From Actinomadura hallensis (lineage in GTDB: Bacteria; Actinomycetota; Actinomycetes; Streptosporangiales; Streptosporangiaceae), in NCBI RefSeq assembly GCF_006716765.1, contig NZ_VFPO01000001.1, positions 5,952,001 through 6,016,000 of the forward strand: 64,000 nucleotides of DNA, in the 5' to 3' direction. The notes beneath the pieces are model-generated. The model searched no databases. It was not told where the DNA came from and worked only from the letters and a program-made list of their open reading frames with translations. How positions within the stretch are numbered: the stretch's first letter is position 1; the number at the start of each line of letters is the position of its first letter. The translations under genes and the position numbers were made by a program. Positions 16,000 through 23,837 of this stretch are shown piece after piece.

Positions 16000-16715
16000 G
16001 CCCGCTCCTCCAGCCGCCTCACGAGAAGCCGGAAGACCTCCCTCTGCGCGGCGGACATCTCGTCCAGCCACTCGCCCTCGACCCCCTGCTCGACCATCAG
16101 GGCCGCCACTTCGTCCGGCACCCGCCCCGCGATCTCCTCGGCGATCTCGGCGACGCGCGGATCGTCCGCGTCCGCCGCGGCGAGCGCGTCCATCCGCGTG
16201 TGGACCCCGATGTCCCGCGCCACGTCCATGAGCGAAGCCACCATGCTCAGGAACTCGTCGCGCCGCCCGGGCTCGACCGTCGCGTCGACCAGTGCGAGCA
16301 TCTCCCGATCGATCTCGGCGAGCCGCGACTCCGCCGGCAACCCCCGCAGGATCTCCGCCATCTCCGGCGACACGGCCGAGTCGGGCCGCAGCTCGGCCTC
16401 CGCCAGCAGCACCGCCAGCCGGGCCCGCCGCTCCGCGATCGCCTCCTGCTGCCTCGCCAGATCGGCGTCGAGCTCGACGAGCACGTCCCGCAGTTCCCCG
16501 CCCCGCTCATCGGCGAGGACGTCCCGGACCTCGTCCAGCGACAACCCGAGCTCAACGAGCCTCCGCACCCTCGCGAGCACCACGGCGTCCTTGAGCCGGT
16601 ACTCCCGATACCCGTTCGCAAGCCGCCGAGGCTCGGGCAACAACCCCAGATGGTGGTAATGCCGCACGGTACGGGTGGACACCCCGACCATCTCGGCGAG
16701 TTCTCCGATCCGCAT
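15993..16715 (-). CDS. MerR-family transcriptional regulator
   Basis: The 240-residue regulator has an N-terminal MerR winged helix (MRIGELAEMVGVSTRTVRHY, LPEPRRLANGYREYR) and a dimerisation coiled coil (about 75-115). A long acidic helical C-terminal domain, of the general TipA-like size, probably binds an effector. No metal-binding Cys are present, so a small organic ligand is more likely than a metal. The ATG at 16715 has no ribosome site and lies six bases past a -10 element, which implies a leaderless mRNA. It is co-transcribed with the membrane protein gene downstream. Confidence 0.88.
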   Translation of the reverse strand: MRIGELAEMVGVSTRTVRHYHHLGLLPEPRRLANGYREYRLKDAVVLARVRRLVELGLSLDEVRDVLADERGGELRDVLVELDADLARQQEAIAERRARLAVLLAEAELRPDSAVSPEMAEILRGLPAESRLAEIDREMLALVDATVEPGRRDEFLSMVASLMDVARDIGVHTRMDALAAADADDPRVAEIAEEIAGRVPDEVAALMVEQGVEGEWLDEMSAAQREVFRLLVRRLEERAC

Positions 16716-16721
16716 GCCCCG

Positions 16722-16752
16722 AGTAGAAACCCTGACGCAGCGTCAAGGTCAA
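16722..16752 (-). promoter_or_regulatory. MerR-type promoter with 19-bp spacer and dyad operator
   Basis: On the minus strand TTGACC (16752-16747) and TCTACT (16727-16722) are separated by 19 bp, the over-long spacer typical of MerR-activated promoters. The spacer holds a near-perfect dyad (CCTTGACGC / GCGTCAGGG, one mismatch per arm, centred at 16739). The -10 element ends six bases before the MerR ATG. Confidence 0.75.
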
Positions 16753-16796
16753 GCACGGACGTCGCTCGGATACATTTGCTTACGGGTCCGGCCAAA

Positions 16797-16903
16797 GCTG
16801 CGGAATCACCCGAGCTCCGGCGACCCCGCTACGGACGTCCGAGCTAGGCACGCGGAGCTACGAATCATCCGAGCTCCGCACGTGGGAGCTACGGACGCCC
16901 GAG
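16797..16903. repeat. Four imperfect direct repeats of about 30 bp
   Basis: Units begin with GCTGCGG or GCTACG at 16797, 16828, 16857 and 16888 (spacing 31, 29, 31) and share CCGAGCT cores. They occupy the spacer between the MerR promoter and the methyltransferase gene; the last unit includes its stop codon. Confidence 0.7.
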
Positions 16904-17536
16904 CGAATGCGGGCGCCGCGCCATCAGATGGCCCTCAAGAAAGCCCCGCTCAGAAGCCGGATCATGCACCAGCCGCGCGAACGGAACAAGCCCGGCCCCC
17001 TCCATGAGCTCAACGAGCCGCTCCACCGGCCAGCTATAGGCCGGCGTCACCTTGTGATCGAACCGCACGACATCCGGCCCCTCCGTCGCGAAGAACGAGA
17101 CCAGAAGCAATCCCCCCGCCTCCAGCACCCGCGCCTGCTCGGCAAGCACCGCGGGCAGTTCCTCGGGCGGCGTATGGATCATCGAATAGTGGGCCAGCAC
17201 CCCACCGAGCACACCGTCCTCGACCGGCAGGGCCTCCATCCGCCCCACCTCGAACCGCAGCTCCGGATGAGCCCGCCGCGCATGCCCGATCATCCCCGGC
17301 GACAGATCGACCCCAAAGGCGCCCAACCCAAGCTCACAAAGCAGAGCCGTCAGATGCCCAGGCCCACACCCGACATCGGCCGCCCGCAGATTCCCCGACT
17401 CCCGCACCAACTCGGCAAAGGCCCCGACCATCCCCCGAGCAAACGGCCGAGTCTCCAACCGATCAGCAAACAACTCCGCATAAACCTCAACGACCCCGTC
17501 ATAAGCAACCCGAGCCTCATCCACCCACTCCCCCAC
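16889..17536 (-). CDS. Class I SAM-dependent methyltransferase
   Basis: The 215-residue Rossmann-fold methyltransferase has motif I AADVGCGPGHLTALL, motif II region FGVDLSPGMIGHAR, motif III EALPVEDGVLGGVLAHYSMIHTPPE and motif IV LEAGGLLLVSFF. It acts in the cytoplasm on an unknown small molecule. The GTG start at 17536 gives the usual MGEWVDEARVAYDG beginning of the family. Codons are richer in T and A than in neighbouring genes, and the upstream flank is AC-rich on the plus strand, a possible sign of a different history. It is a single gene, with repeats directly downstream. Confidence 0.88.
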   Translation of the reverse strand: MGEWVDEARVAYDGVVEVYAELFADRLETRPFARGMVGAFAELVRESGNLRAADVGCGPGHLTALLCELGLGAFGVDLSPGMIGHARRAHPELRFEVGRMEALPVEDGVLGGVLAHYSMIHTPPEELPAVLAEQARVLEAGGLLLVSFFATEGPDVVRFDHKVTPAYSWPVERLVELMEGAGLVPFARLVHDPASERGFLEGHLMARRPHSLGRP

Positions 17537-18041
17537 ACCGAAAACCTAACACCCACAAAACCACCCACACCTACAAACCCACGGCTGAACCCCATCGCCA
17601 CGTCCGACCAGCGCACCCGCCCAGCATCAGCACGCATTGACCACCAGAACCCGAGTACACGTTCAGTGGCGCAACGATTAGACCTTCGAGTGGTTGCCAA
17701 TCCCGCCCCAACCGGCGACTCCTCGACACCGTCCGGACGCAGGGCAAGCGCGTAATCGCGTTCTACGCCACGCTCCGCCAGAGGGCACCTCGTGAGCCCG
17801 CCGGATGAAGGCTGGGGCGGGATGCGGCTGCCACGCGCCGAACCGCGCAGCGGCGCCCGACGGACCGACACCGGCAAGCCACGCGACAGGCAGCCCCTCA
17901 AGCACCGCGCGCTCCGGCCCGCGCCAATCCACCCGGAGCTCGTCCCGCGGCTACGCCACGGCATCAAGGGTTCAACATCCCGCCCGGGGCCCGGCTGTTC
18001 GCCCCGCCGTGAACGATCAGAGGCGGTCGGGCGTGAACGAG
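17537..18041. other. Long spacer between methyltransferase gene and tRNA-Tyr terminator
   Basis: About 500 bases contain no gene that can be supported. The first 60 bases are strongly AC-rich on the plus strand (GT-rich on the coding strand) and probably hold the methyltransferase promoter. The rest is open on several frames, but none gives a recognisable protein; a decayed gene is possible. Confidence 0.45.
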
Positions 18042-18080
18042 AACGGCCCCTGACCGTGTTCATGCAGGTCAGGGGCCGTT
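18042..18080 (-). terminator. Terminator after tRNA-Tyr
   Basis: A perfect 14-bp stem (AACGGCCCCTGACC at 18042-18055 with GGTCAGGGGCCGTT at 18067-18080) with an 11-nt loop begins nine bases after the tRNA 3' end. Confidence 0.85.
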
Positions 18081-18089
18081 CTGGTGGTG

Positions 18090-18172
18090 TGGCGGGTGCA
18101 GGGTTCGAACCTGCGTAGGCTAAAGCCGACGGATTTACAGTCCGCTCCCATTGGCCGCTCGGGCAACCCGCC
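18090..18172 (-). tRNA. tRNA-Tyr (GTA anticodon)
   Basis: The 83-nt class II tRNA with a long variable arm has acceptor GGCGGGT/ACCCGCC, anticodon loop ACTGTAAATC carrying GTA, T-arm GCAGG-TTCGAAC-CCTGC and discriminator A. CCA is not encoded. Confidence 0.95.
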
Positions 18173-18300
18173 TTGCGTCGCGCGTGCGACGGCACTGGCA
18201 AGAATAGCGGACCCTGGGAGTGGGTGTGACATCGGGGCGGGAGCTTGATCGATAGGCTCGGTGGACCGCGGAAGTTGCCTGTTGAGGGGATGTGTGCGCG

Positions 18301-18789
18301 ATGGCGGACAGCTCTTTTGACATCGTCAGCAAGGTCGACCGGCAGGAGGTCGACAACGCCTTGAACCAGGCGGCCAAGGAGGTGGCGAACCGGTTCGACT
18401 TCAGGAACGTCGACGCGGGGATCCGGTGGTCGGGCGACGCGATCGAGATCCAGGCGAACACGGAGGAGCGGGCCAACGCCGTGCTCGACGTGCTGAAGGA
18501 CAAGCTCGTGAAGCGGGGGATCTCGCTGAAGGCGATCGACGCCGGGGAGCCGAAGGCGTCCGGGAAGCTGTACAAGCTGGGCGTGACGCTGAAGGAGGGC
18601 ATCGCGCAGGAGGACGCCAAGAAGATCAGCAAGATCATCCGGGATGAGGGGCCGAAGGGGGTCAAGGCCCAGATCCAGGGGGACGAGCTGCGGGTCAGCT
18701 CGAAGAAGAAGGACGACCTCCAGCGGGTGATCGCTCTGCTGAAGGGCAAGGACCTCGACGTCGCCCTGCAGTTCGTGAACTACCGGTAG
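18301..18789 (+). CDS. YajQ family nucleotide-binding protein
   Basis: The 162-residue protein of the YajQ family has two ferredoxin-like domains (MADSSFDIVSKVDRQEV at the start, FDFRNVDAGIRW, KASGKLYKLGVTLKEG, LDVALQFVNYR at the end). Some family members bind cyclic di-GMP or nucleic acid; the cellular role here is unproven. The ATG at 18301 has GAGGGG about nine bases upstream. It is a single gene followed directly by a strong terminator. Confidence 0.93.
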   Translation: MADSSFDIVSKVDRQEVDNALNQAAKEVANRFDFRNVDAGIRWSGDAIEIQANTEERANAVLDVLKDKLVKRGISLKAIDAGEPKASGKLYKLGVTLKEGIAQEDAKKISKIIRDEGPKGVKAQIQGDELRVSSKKKDDLQRVIALLKGKDLDVALQFVNYR

Positions 18790-18796
18790 GTGAGGT

Positions 18797-18837
18797 GCGC
18801 CGGCCCCGTCCCCCGCAGAAGGGGCCGGCGCTTTGTT
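18797..18837 (+). terminator. Rho-independent terminator after the YajQ gene
   Basis: A perfect 11-bp stem (GCGCCGGCCCC at 18797-18807 with GGGGCCGGCGC at 18821-18831) is followed by TTTGTT. It also ends at the stop codon of the convergent XRE gene, so it may serve both strands. Confidence 0.9.
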
Positions 18838-19111
18838 ATGACGCCGCCGAGTCCGGGATGGTTCGGTCGAATTCGTCCAGTGTCCTGGCGAGGTCCGACA
18901 GGTCGAGGTCGAGGACGCGGGCCAGGGACGCGACGGTGAAGAACGCGGGGGCCGCGATGGCGCCGCGTTCGATCTTGCGGAGGGTGTCGAGGGAGATGCC
19001 GGCCTCCTGGGCGACGGAGGCGGCGCTGCGGGGGCCGCGGGCGGCGCGGAGGATCTGGCCGAGGGCCCTGCCCCGGTCCCGCTGCTCTTCGGTGAGTGGG
19101 GTGCGAACCAT
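18836..19111 (-). CDS. XRE-family helix-turn-helix regulator
   Basis: The 91-residue single-domain DNA-binding protein has an HTH around ASVAQEAGISLDTLRKIERGAIAAP. It is a likely dimeric repressor. The ATG at 19111 has no ribosome site; a TAGAAT element ends six bases upstream inside a palindrome, which implies a leaderless transcript. It is divergent from the methionine aminopeptidase gene, and both share the palindromic promoter at 19118-19139, so autoregulation and control of map are likely. Confidence 0.85.
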   Translation of the reverse strand: MVRTPLTEEQRDRGRALGQILRAARGPRSAASVAQEAGISLDTLRKIERGAIAAPAFFTVASLARVLDLDLSDLARTLDEFDRTIPDSAAS

Positions 19112-19117
19112 GGAGGC

Positions 19118-19139
19118 ATTCTAATACTGGTATTAGAAT
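19118..19139. promoter_or_regulatory. Palindromic operator with back-to-back -10 elements
   Basis: Perfect arms ATTCTAATAC (19118-19127) and GTATTAGAAT (19130-19139) surround two bases. Read outward in each direction, the palindrome ends in TAGAAT followed by six bases and then ATG (19111 on minus, 19146 on plus). The site therefore looks like overlapping divergent leaderless promoters plus an operator for the XRE protein. Confidence 0.8.
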
Positions 19140-19145
19140 CTTCCC

Positions 19146-19907
19146 ATGGTGACCTACCGAAGCCCACGTGAGTGGGAGCGGATGCGGGACGCGGGGCGGG
19201 TCGTGGCGCGGATCCTGCGGGACGTGCGGGCGGCGGCGGAGCCGGGGGTGCCGCTCGCCGAACTGGACGCCGTGGCCGCGCGGACGTTGAAGGAGCATGG
19301 CGCGACCTCACCGTTCCTGCACTACAAGCCCTCCTGGGCCCCGATGCCGTACCCCGCCAACATCTGCGTCTCGGTGAACGAGGTGGTCGTGCACGGGATC
19401 CCGAAGGGCGTCCTGAAGGACGGGGACCTCGTGACGGTCGACGGCGGCGCGCGCCTCGCGGGGTACTGCGGGGACGCGGCCGTGTCGTTCATCGTGGGGA
19501 CGCCGGACGAGGCCGGTCTGCGGCTCGTCGAGACGACGCGGACGGCTCTGGAGCGGGCCATCGCGGCGGCCGTGCCGGGCAACCGCATGGGCGACGTCAC
19601 GGCGGCGATCGAGAGCACCGCGCGCAGGGCGGGCTACGGGATCGCGGACGGGTCCGGCGGGCACGGGATCGGGACGGAGATGCACGAGGACCCGCCCGTC
19701 CCCAACAAGGGGCTCCGCCGCGGGATGCGGCTCCGGGAGGGGCTGACGATCGCGATCGAGCCGCTGGTGACCGAGAGCGGCCGGGACGAGACCCGGGTGC
19801 TGGGCGACGGCTGGTCGGTGGTGACGGCCGACGGGAGCCGCGCGGCGCACTTCGAGCACTCGATCGCGATCACCGAGGACGGGCCGCTCGTGCTGACGGC
19901 GCTCTAG
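19146..19907 (+). CDS. map: Type I methionine aminopeptidase
   Basis: The 253-residue metallopeptidase removes N-terminal Met from nascent proteins. The pita-bread fold signatures are present: VNEVVVHGIP, VTVDGGARLAGYCGDAA (Asp ligands), GSGGHGIGTEMHE (His), IAIEP (Glu) and FEHSI (Glu). There is no N-terminal zinc or SH3-binding extension. The ATG lies six bases past a -10 element without a ribosome site, so the mRNA is probably leaderless. The unusual linkage to an XRE repressor suggests a conditional paralogue rather than the main housekeeping copy usually found near ribosomal genes. Confidence 0.93.
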   Translation: MVTYRSPREWERMRDAGRVVARILRDVRAAAEPGVPLAELDAVAARTLKEHGATSPFLHYKPSWAPMPYPANICVSVNEVVVHGIPKGVLKDGDLVTVDGGARLAGYCGDAAVSFIVGTPDEAGLRLVETTRTALERAIAAAVPGNRMGDVTAAIESTARRAGYGIADGSGGHGIGTEMHEDPPVPNKGLRRGMRLREGLTIAIEPLVTESGRDETRVLGDGWSVVTADGSRAAHFEHSIAITEDGPLVLTAL

Positions 19908-20758
19908 CGCAGGCCCGCCATGCGTTCGAGGCGGGCGATGCGGTCGGCGGTCGGGGGGTGGGTGGAGAAGAGGTTGCCGATCCCGCCGCCCGCGAACGGG
20001 TTGGCGATCATGAGGGAGCTGGTGGTGGCCAGCTCCGGGTCCTGCGGCAGCGGCATCGCCCGGGTGCCCGCCTCGATCTTGCGGAGGGCGGAGGCGAGGG
20101 CGAGGGGGTCGCCGGTGAGGCGGGCGCCGGCGGCGTCGGCGGCGTACTCGCGGGTGCGGCTGATGGCCATCTGGACGACGGCGGCGGCGATGGGGCCGAG
20201 GACGAGCATCATCAGGGCGCCGAGCAGGCCGGGGCCGTCGTCGTCCTCGTCGCGGCCGAACGGGATGAAGATCGCCATGTGGGACAGGTAGGTGATGACG
20301 GTGGCGATCGCGGCGGCCACGGACGAGATGAGGATGTCGCGGTTGTAGATGTGCGACAGCTCGTGGCCGAGGACGGCGCGCAGCTCCCGCTCGTCGAGGA
20401 TCTGGAGGATGCCGCGGGTGCAGCAGACGGCGGCGTTGCGCGGGTTGCGTCCGGTGGCGAACGCGTTCGGCTGGCGGGTCTCCGAGATGTACAGGCGCGG
20501 CATCGGCTGGTGCGCGGACGTCGCGAGTTCGCGGACGAGCCGGTACAGCCGGGGCGCCTCGACCTCCCCGACCGGGTGGGCGCGCATGGCGCGCAGCGCG
20601 ATGCGGTCGCTGAAGAAGTAGGCGATTCCGTTGGTGCCGAGCGCGACGACCAGTGCGATCGTCAGCCCGGTCCCGCCGCCGACCACCCATCCGGCGGCGA
20701 GCATCAATGCCGACAGCGCGCCGATCAGCGCTGCCGTCTTGACACCGTTGAACTGCAC
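19904..20758 (-). CDS. htpX: HtpX family membrane zinc metalloprotease
   Basis: The 284-residue integral membrane protease takes part in membrane-protein quality control. Two N-terminal transmembrane segments (about 8-50), the zinc motif AVLGHELSHIYNRD, further membrane segments (about 148-200) and the Glu ligand in SRTREYAADAAGA are visible. The C-terminus has FSTHPPTADRIARLERM. The GTG at 20758 has GGGGAGG eight bases upstream. It is convergent with map, overlapping by four bases. An ECF-type promoter-like sequence (20795-20820) suggests stress control. Confidence 0.93.
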   Translation of the reverse strand: MQFNGVKTAALIGALSALMLAAGWVVGGGTGLTIALVVALGTNGIAYFFSDRIALRAMRAHPVGEVEAPRLYRLVRELATSAHQPMPRLYISETRQPNAFATGRNPRNAAVCCTRGILQILDERELRAVLGHELSHIYNRDILISSVAAAIATVITYLSHMAIFIPFGRDEDDDGPGLLGALMMLVLGPIAAAVVQMAISRTREYAADAAGARLTGDPLALASALRKIEAGTRAMPLPQDPELATTSSLMIANPFAGGGIGNLFSTHPPTADRIARLERMAGLR

Positions 20759-20794
20759 TTCCGTTGCCTCCCCGTCGACTCCGGCATGAACATC

Positions 20795-20820
20795 AACGGT
20801 TTGACCTGGGTGAACGTTCC
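20795..20820 (-). promoter_or_regulatory. Possible ECF sigma promoter for htpX (GGAAC-N18-GTT)
   Basis: On the minus strand GGAAC (20820-20816) is followed after exactly 18 bp by GTT (20797-20795), 37 bases before the htpX start. This spacing and sequence fit SigR/SigH- or SigE-type promoters of actinobacteria, several of which control htpX. Confidence 0.5.
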
Positions 20821-20823
20821 CGG

Positions 20824-22314
20824 CTAGGTGGCCTGGGAGACGGTCTGCAGGACGAGCTGGGGCGCGGCCGACAGCACGACGGCGCCGGCGGCGGTGGCGG
20901 CGATGGCGGCGCGCACGGGCAGGCCCGGAGCGGGGTCGTAGGACGGTCCGGGCGCGGGCGCGAACAGCCGCGCGGCCCACACGAGGTAGTAGTACAGGCC
21001 GATCACCGTGTTGACGGCCATGACGGCGGCGAGCCAGGTGACGCCGCCGGCGACGGTGGCGCGGAACACCACGACCTTCGCGAACAGTCCCATGACGCCG
21101 GGCGGCAGGCCGGCGAGGCAGATGAGGAAGAAGGCGAGGGCGGCGGCGACGGCGGGGCTGCGGCGGGCGAGGCCGCGGTAGTCGTCGAGGGTGTCCCAGG
21201 ACGGGCTGCGCGGCCCGGCGGTGCGGCGGCGGAAGCCGATCACGACGGCGAACGCGCCGAGGTTCATGACGGCGTAGAGGGCGACGTAGGCGGTGGTGGC
21301 GGCGACGGCCTCGGGGAGGCGGTTCGCGCCGACGGCGAGGGGCGCGAGCATGTAGCCGGACTGCGCGACCGACGACCAGGCCAGCAGCCGGATCGCGGTC
21401 CGCTGCCGCAGCGCGAGGAGGTTGCCGAGCGTCATCGTGACGGCGGCGACGACGGCGATGACGGGCCCCCACACGTGCGCGTAGGCGGGGAGCCCGAGGG
21501 CCACGACGATCAGCAGCCCGGCGAACCCGGCGGCCTTGGACACGACGGACAGGAACGCGGCGACGGGCAGCGGGGAGCCCTGGTAGACGTCCGGCGCCCA
21601 GAAGTGGAACGGGACGGCGGCGACCTTGAACGCGAACCCGGCGAGGACGAGCACGGACCCGGCCGCGGCGACGGCGTCGAGGTCGGCGGGCAGGGCCGCG
21701 AGGGCGGGGGCGAGGCGGTCGAGGTGCAGGGCGCCGGTCGCGCCGTACAGAAGGCTGATCCCGAACAGCATGACCGCGGTGGAGACGACGGAGACGAGGA
21801 ACAGCTTCAGGGCGGCCTCGGACGCCGTCCCGTCGTAGCGGCGCAGGGCGGTCAGCGCGAACACCGGCAGGGAGAGGGTCTCCAGCGCGACGAGGAGGAG
21901 GACGAGGTCGCGGGCGGCGACGAGGGTCAGCGCGCCGATGACGGCGGCGAGCAGCAGGAAGTGGTACTCGCCGGCGGGGATCTCCGAGTCGGTGATCTCC
22001 TGCAGGGACAGCAGCACGACGACCACGGCGGCGGCCAGGACGATCCCCTGGAACAGGAGCGTGAAGTCGTCGGCGACGTAGGAGCAGGAGGCGGGGCCGT
22101 CGCCGCGCAGGCCGTCCGGCAGGCAGAACGTGGCGCGGCGGCCGCCGGACGCGAGCGCCGCGACGGCGGCCAGCGCGAGGGCGAGGGCGCCGCCGCTGAG
22201 CAGGGACAGGACGCGGCGCGGCGCCTCGAAGGCGTCGGCGAGCAGCAGCCCGAGCGCGGCGATCGCGAGGATCAGCGGGGGCGCGATCGCCGCGTAGTCG
22301 ATGCTCTGGATCAT
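20824..22314 (-). CDS. nuoN: NADH-quinone oxidoreductase subunit N (second locus)
   Basis: This 496-residue antiporter-like subunit of complex I is about 14-helix polytopic and takes part in proton pumping. Typical NuoN parts include VALETLSLPVFALTALRR, FHFWAPDVYQGSPLPVAAFLS and RLLAWSSVAQSGYMLAPL. The membrane Lys/Glu residues of the channel are kept. It is the last gene of the incomplete nuo set; ATG overlaps the nuoM stop. A second nuoN lies at the end of the window. Confidence 0.93.
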   Translation of the reverse strand: MIQSIDYAAIAPPLILAIAALGLLLADAFEAPRRVLSLLSGGALALALAAVAALASGGRRATFCLPDGLRGDGPASCSYVADDFTLLFQGIVLAAAVVVVLLSLQEITDSEIPAGEYHFLLLAAVIGALTLVAARDLVLLLVALETLSLPVFALTALRRYDGTASEAALKLFLVSVVSTAVMLFGISLLYGATGALHLDRLAPALAALPADLDAVAAAGSVLVLAGFAFKVAAVPFHFWAPDVYQGSPLPVAAFLSVVSKAAGFAGLLIVVALGLPAYAHVWGPVIAVVAAVTMTLGNLLALRQRTAIRLLAWSSVAQSGYMLAPLAVGANRLPEAVAATTAYVALYAVMNLGAFAVVIGFRRRTAGPRSPSWDTLDDYRGLARRSPAVAAALAFFLICLAGLPPGVMGLFAKVVVFRATVAGGVTWLAAVMAVNTVIGLYYYLVWAARLFAPAPGPSYDPAPGLPVRAAIAATAAGAVVLSAAPQLVLQTVSQAT

Positions 22315-23837
22315 CAGCCGCCTCCGAACAGGGCGCGGACGGGTCCGGTGGTCACGTCCAGGAGGGTCTTCGGCCAGAGGCCGACCAGCAGCGTGAGCGC
22401 GATCAGCGGCGTCCAGGCGGCGTACTCCTGGAGGGACACCGCGGCCGCGGGGACGCGCGCCTCCCGGGCGCGCTCCGCGGCGGCGCCGTCCGCCGGCCCG
22501 TGGGTGATCTTGGCGAGCATGCGGAGGAAGTAGGCGGCGGTGAGCAGCGCGCCGATCGCGGCGACGACCATGAACGTGACGAACGTTTCGCGGGGGAGGT
22601 CGGCGTGCGGGCGGTACGCGCCGAGCAGCGCGAGCATCTCGCCCCAGAACCCGGCGAGGCCGGGCAGCCCGAGCGAGGCGACGGCCGCGAACGTCAGGAT
22701 CGACGCCAGGCGCGGGGACGTGCCGAGCATCCCGCCGCCGAGGGCGTCCATGTCGGTGGTGCCCCAGCGTTCCTTGACGGCTCCGGCGAGGAAGAACAGC
22801 AGCCCGGTGATCAGGCCGTGCGCGATGTTGCCGAACAGGGCGGCGTTGACGCCGACGGGGGTGAGGGTCGCGATGCCGAGCAGCACGAAGCCCATGTGCC
22901 CGACGGACGAGAACGCGATCATCCGTTTGAGGTCGCGCTGGGCGAGGCAGGCGAGCGCGCCGTAGACGATGCCGACGACGGCGAGGAGCCCGAGCCACGG
23001 CGCCCAGAACCGGGCGCCCTCGGGGGCGAGCGGCAGCGCGACGCGGACGAGCCCGTAGGTGCCCATCTTCAGCAGGACCCCGGCGAGCAGCACGGACCCG
23101 ACGGTCGGGGCGGCGGTGTGCGCGTCGGGCAGCCAGGTGTGCAGCGGCCACATCGGCGCCTTGACCGCGAAGCCGACGCCCATCAGGGCGAACGCGATGA
23201 TCTGGAGGCCGCGCGTCAGGCCGGACCCGTGCCGGGCGGCGAGCTCGGTCATGTCGAGGGTGCCCGCGGCGGCGCCGACGAGCAGCATCCCGGCGAGCAG
23301 GAGCCCGGAGCCGAGCAGCGTGTAGAGGATGAACTTGTAGGCGGCCTCGCGGCGCCCCTCCCCGCCCCACAGGACGATCACCACGTACATGGGGATCAGG
23401 ACGGTCTCGAAGAAGACGAAGAACAGCACGAGGTCGAGGGCGACGAACGTGCCGAGCATCCCGACTTCGAGGACGAGCAGCATCGCGGTGAGCAGCCGGG
23501 CGCGGCCGCCCTCCGGCGGGTGGCGCAGCGTGTAGAGGAAGCAGAGGAACGTCAGCAGCGCGGTGAGCGCGACCAGCGGCAGGGAGATCCCGTCGGCGCC
23601 GAGGTGGAACTTCAGCCCGATGGCGGGCGCCCATTCCCGGTCGATCTCGAGCTGCATGCGGGACGTGGCGCCGAAGTCGAACGCGGTGAGCGCGGAGATC
23701 GCGACGAGCAGCGTCGCGCCGGACACGGCGGTCCCGAAGGTGCGGACGGCGGCGTCGGTGCGCAGGAACCGGTGCGCGGGGACGAGCATCGCCAGCGCCC
23801 CCGCCAGGGGGATCGCCAGCATCAGCACGAAGATCAC
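22314..23837 (-). CDS. nuoM: NADH-quinone oxidoreductase subunit M (second locus)
   Basis: The 507-residue antiporter-like membrane subunit has FFETVLIPMYVVIVLWGGEGRREAAYKF, PLHTWLPDAHTAAPTVGSVLLAG and FSSVGHMGFVLLGI, which are diagnostic for NuoM. About 14 helices are expected. The start overlaps the nuoL stop by four bases and the stop overlaps nuoN by one base. Confidence 0.94.
   Translation of the reverse strand: MIFVLMLAIPLAGALAMLVPAHRFLRTDAAVRTFGTAVSGATLLVAISALTAFDFGATSRMQLEIDREWAPAIGLKFHLGADGISLPLVALTALLTFLCFLYTLRHPPEGGRARLLTAMLLVLEVGMLGTFVALDLVLFFVFFETVLIPMYVVIVLWGGEGRREAAYKFILYTLLGSGLLLAGMLLVGAAAGTLDMTELAARHGSGLTRGLQIIAFALMGVGFAVKAPMWPLHTWLPDAHTAAPTVGSVLLAGVLLKMGTYGLVRVALPLAPEGARFWAPWLGLLAVVGIVYGALACLAQRDLKRMIAFSSVGHMGFVLLGIATLTPVGVNAALFGNIAHGLITGLLFFLAGAVKERWGTTDMDALGGGMLGTSPRLASILTFAAVASLGLPGLAGFWGEMLALLGAYRPHADLPRETFVTFMVVAAIGALLTAAYFLRMLAKITHGPADGAAAERAREARVPAAAVSLQEYAAWTPLIALTLLVGLWPKTLLDVTTGPVRALFGGG

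Noticed and set aside
17530..17600. Possible G-quadruplex in the GT-rich strand
   Set aside because: Four G-runs exist, but the loops are long and irregular; the signal is too weak to claim.
17350..19311. Very long minus-strand open frame
   Set aside because: It overlaps tRNA-Tyr, the YajQ gene and the XRE gene; composition is that of a shadow frame.
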